Of a DNA stretch of 64,000 nt, positions 60,428-64,000 are shown one piece after another. The stretch comes from Clusia tigrina (taxonomy: Eukaryota > Arthropoda > Insecta > Diptera > Clusiidae), in NCBI GenBank assembly GCA_920105625.2, contig OV050032.1:14669834-14733833 (forward strand), in the 5' to 3' direction. The translations under genes and the position numbers were made by a program. The notes under the pieces were generated by a model. The model saw only the letters and a list, made by a program, of their open reading frames with translations, ran no database searches and was not told the DNA's origin. The stretch's first letter is position 1. Each line of letters opens with the position of its first letter.

Positions 60428-61080
60428 CATACTCATTCGGGAACCAGGAGATATCTTTCCTTTGGACACTATTCAGTGAATCTGGCTTTTCATTGTCATC
60501 CATACTCATCGGGAACTAGGAGATATCTTCCCTTTGGACACTATTCAGTGAATATGGCTTTTCATTATCATCCATACTCATTCGGGAACTAGGAGATAGC
60601 TTTCCATTCGACACTATTCGGTGGATCTGCCTTTTCATTGTCATCCATACTCATTCGGGAACTAGTAGAGATCTTTCCTTTGGACACTATTCAGTGAATA
60701 TGGCTTTTCATTATCATCCATACTCATTCGGGAACTAGGAGATAGCTTTCCATTCGACACTATTCGGTGGATCTGGCGTTTTACTGTCATCCATACTCAT
60801 TCGGGAACCAGGAGATATCTTCCCTTTGGACACTATTCGGTGAATCTGGCTTTTCATTGTCATCCATACTCATTCGGGAACTAGTAGAGATCTTTCCTTT
60901 GGACACTATTCAGTGAATATGGCTTTTCATTATCATCCATACTCATTCGGGAACTAGGAGATAGCTTTCCATTCGACACTATTCGGTGGATCTGCCTTTT
61001 CATTGTCATCCATACTCATCGGGAATTATGAGATATCTTCCCTTTGGACACTACGAGTATTCAGTGAGCTTTGAACTACT
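60428..61080. repeat. 73-bp minisatellite (9 copies) with 219-bp higher-order period
   Basis: CATACT begins units at 60428, 60501, 60573, 60646, 60719, 60792, 60865, 60938 and 61011. Units carry type-specific tags: AGTAGAGATCTTTCC, GATAGCTTTCCATTCGAC, and GATATCTTCCCTTTGGAC. Units 4-5-6 repeat as 7-8-9, a three-unit period of 219 bp. No coding is present. Confidence 0.97.
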
Positions 61081-63085
61081 TTTGATATTCGTATATAGGA
61101 AACCGGTTTCGGCTGTAGCTCGTATCTTACGCACACACACATACATATAGAAAAATTCCAGTCACTGGAAAGTAGTAGGAAGTGGATACAGTGGGCTATT
61201 GAGAGAAGCCATTCAAAGCAACCGGCATCTTTCTGTGCACAAATTCTATTCATTTAAGTTTTAACAGATGACTCCAGACTGCGGAAGCAACTCCCTGAAG
61301 AATCGGAGATCTACAGGAATAAAAAAACTTGCCGCGTTGATGAATTTTGCTAACCTACAAAAAAAAATTTGAAAAACCTGGGAAAGTGTTGGGGGAAATG
61401 GCGTCAAATACTCGTATTTTTCAGGTTTCTGGGAGTGTTATCCTTGCAAATGGAAACTGGGCGTCCGCTTGCACCACTTATCTGTCCCTCATTCCATTAG
61501 GGATCGTGGGAAATATCACAGGTAGATCTGCTGGCTCCATCACGCTCATCATGCTGAAGATCTGCTTGGGCTTATTTGAGGGGGGCTGAGGTTTGACGGC
61601 CCTCACTGCAACATACACATGCATAGCTGCCACACCCTCTGGCGCTGCGGATGCGTGAGTGCGTATACGCCTGTGTAACCAGTCAGTCGGCCATCCCGCC
61701 CATTTCTCCTTCACCTGCGGATGTGGAAACGTTGTGTAAATCAGCGCATGGTTAAGCTTTATTACGCATTGTGGCGCGTTGATTCTTTTGTTTTCATTCT
61801 GCGGCTCTCGCTCTTGTTGTTGCCACTGTTGTTGTTGTTGCGGTTTGTGCTTTTTGCCTTTTCTACTTCCCATATAGCAGAGTTGCGAGTATTACGTGGT
61901 CATCAAACGGCCTTGTGCCACTGTGCCAAAGTGCCCATTTTCATGTGTACTTGTACAGTATCTGCGCTGTTGCCTGAGCGCCGGCTGGCCTGCATACGGC
62001 AACAGCAGCAGCAGCAGTAACAACAACAACAACAACAACAACCACTGGCACTGTTACGTACTCGTATTGCAGGCAACTTAACAATTGACTATAACAACTG
62101 TCAGTTGGCGATTCCCTTGATTCCCTTGGCGCCCTTCACGAGTGCTCCCTCCAAGCGCGTGCATGGAATTTATACATTATTATTCCTCTGCCTCCCTCCC
62201 TCCCTCCCTCTCTTTTGTGTATCTCCGTTTTTTCATGTGGCAAATATAGGTGTCATGCAAGCCTGTCTCAACTCTTCCTCCACAGCGCCGCAGTGGTTAA
62301 AATAATAAATTATTTATATTTAAATTGTTTGCAATTTGTTGGCGTTTTCTTCTCGTTTCTATTTGTAGTTCGTATATTTTGTTGTCTTTAGACTGCGTGC
62401 TGAATTGTTTCGCTTCGGTTCGGGTTGAGTTGGGTTGGGTTGGGTTGGATTGGGGCAGCGGCTGGGAGCGAGTCGGTAAACAGCCGGGTTTGGTTCATTG
62501 AACTCTGCTCGGGGGTCGTAGACACTATTCCGCAAAATATGTGCAACGAGCAGCAAACGCAGCCGTAAGAATTCCGCCCCTAGGGCAATCGCATTGCAGC
62601 AGATAGAAAGTAGTTGAATTTTTGACAATGGCCATCGCCAAACCCGACCAAATTATCACCCTATCGATTTCCACCTTCCCAACCCGCAACCCCCGCGAGA
62701 GTGTCAATCGAATTGAACATGAGAATGGTTTTAGCGAACTCTCCTCTCCCGATTTGTTTCGCCGAATTGTGCAACTGAGTGGATGAATTTATCAATTCCT
62801 CGCAATAGCAACTATCGTTAATAAATTCTGCCTATCTCTACCCTTCCCCTGTTGGCTAATCTTATCATTGAATTCCATTTTATGTCATGATTTCTATTTG
62901 TTTATTTACGCAATGTTTCACCGTAATTGCTCGGTATTAATGCGCATTCCACATTGTGACAACGATGACGGTGTCTTACTACCTGTGCCTTCACTTCACT
63001 TCACCCGACCACTGTGTTCTGGTTATAACTATTGCAAGCATTGTTCAATGCATTCGTATGCACTATCAAAGTAGAAAGGAGAAAG
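61081..63085. other. Unassigned intronic sequence
   Basis: No gene is recognised. Short (CAG)(CAA) run at 62000-62041, GGGTT-type run at 62423-62448, and TACTCGTA at 61409 and 62059. Confidence 0.4.
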
Positions 63086-63315
63086 CTGAAGTCAGCTTAG
63101 GTCGACCCAGAAACACCCTATACGCTTTTAGCTCTCTTACAGAAATATCTAGCGCGAAGGTCAAACAAATCCTGAGCTTTATTAGGGCTTCGAAATGGTT
63201 CGACGAGTCAATCGGAGGTGCCTCGTTACGCGGTGGTATCACAATGAACCCATGGTGGTCTGAGTGAGCTGGTCCTTAGACCGGCTGCCACGTTAACCTA
63301 ACCCAACCTACTAGG
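63086..63315 (+). pseudogene. LINE ORF2 C-terminal tip and 3' tail
   Basis: Encodes LGRPRNTLYAFSSLTEISSA, then KVKQILSFIRASKWFDESIG and GASLRGGITMNPWWSE before a TGA. The tail GAGCTGGTCCTTAGACCGGC...ACGTTAACCTAACCCAACCT matches the reverse complement of 22575-22745. Confidence 0.75.

Positions 63316-64000
<685 letters not shown>

Overview
The window is eukaryotic and comes from a higher fly (schizophoran Diptera; a tephritid-like fruit fly is my guess, not established). The evidence is two exons of a recognisable insect gene, GTAAGT/CAG splice sites, dense CAACAA and GTTGTT microsatellites, and fly-type transposons (RNase H-bearing LINEs, mariner, hobo/Hermes-type hAT MITEs, BEL/Pao, gypsy). 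No bacterial-type genes, CRISPR arrays or operons are present.

The only host gene I can support is Lasp (LIM and SH3 protein, an actin-binding LIM-nebulin protein). Coding exon 1 (1210-1278) and coding exon 2 (52597-52691) are on the + strand and are separated by a phase-0 intron of 51,318 bp. Together they give the first 55 residues, almost the whole LIM zinc-binding domain. The nebulin repeats and SH3 domain lie beyond the right edge. Everything from 52692 on is intron 2.

Layout: 1-242 is the end of a hAT MITE; 243-1209 is the Lasp upstream region and 5' UTR; 5.7-9.3 kb holds LINE debris; 9479-15996 is a 68-bp satellite of about 96 units; 17.8-19.1, 25.8-27.1 and 40.3-42.0 kb are three long polypyrimidine tracts, all CT-rich on the Lasp sense strand; 22.6-23.7 kb has LINE tails and a complete hAT MITE containing a 21-bp minisatellite; 24.7 kb has a (CTG)34 tract; 30.4-36.6 kb is a nest of LINE, mariner and BEL/Pao pieces, including a mariner with intact ends; 42.04-42.24 kb is a second complete hAT MITE; 45.6-46.6 kb is a 182/364-bp satellite; 50.4-52.1 kb has a LINE 3' end carrying a 34-bp minisatellite and a gypsy fragment. 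In intron 2 there are more LINE and mariner fragments, a 73/219-bp minisatellite (60.4-61.1 kb) and a pure (AT)n run to the window edge.

Most long open frames are artefacts of CT tracts or of minisatellites without stops. The most interesting themes are: (i) tandem repeats that arose inside transposons, twice in the same zinc-motif-coding part of a LINE and twice inside hAT MITEs; (ii) a giant LIM-splitting intron loaded with strand-biased satellites; (iii) about tenfold over-representation of the octamer TACTCGTA across the window.
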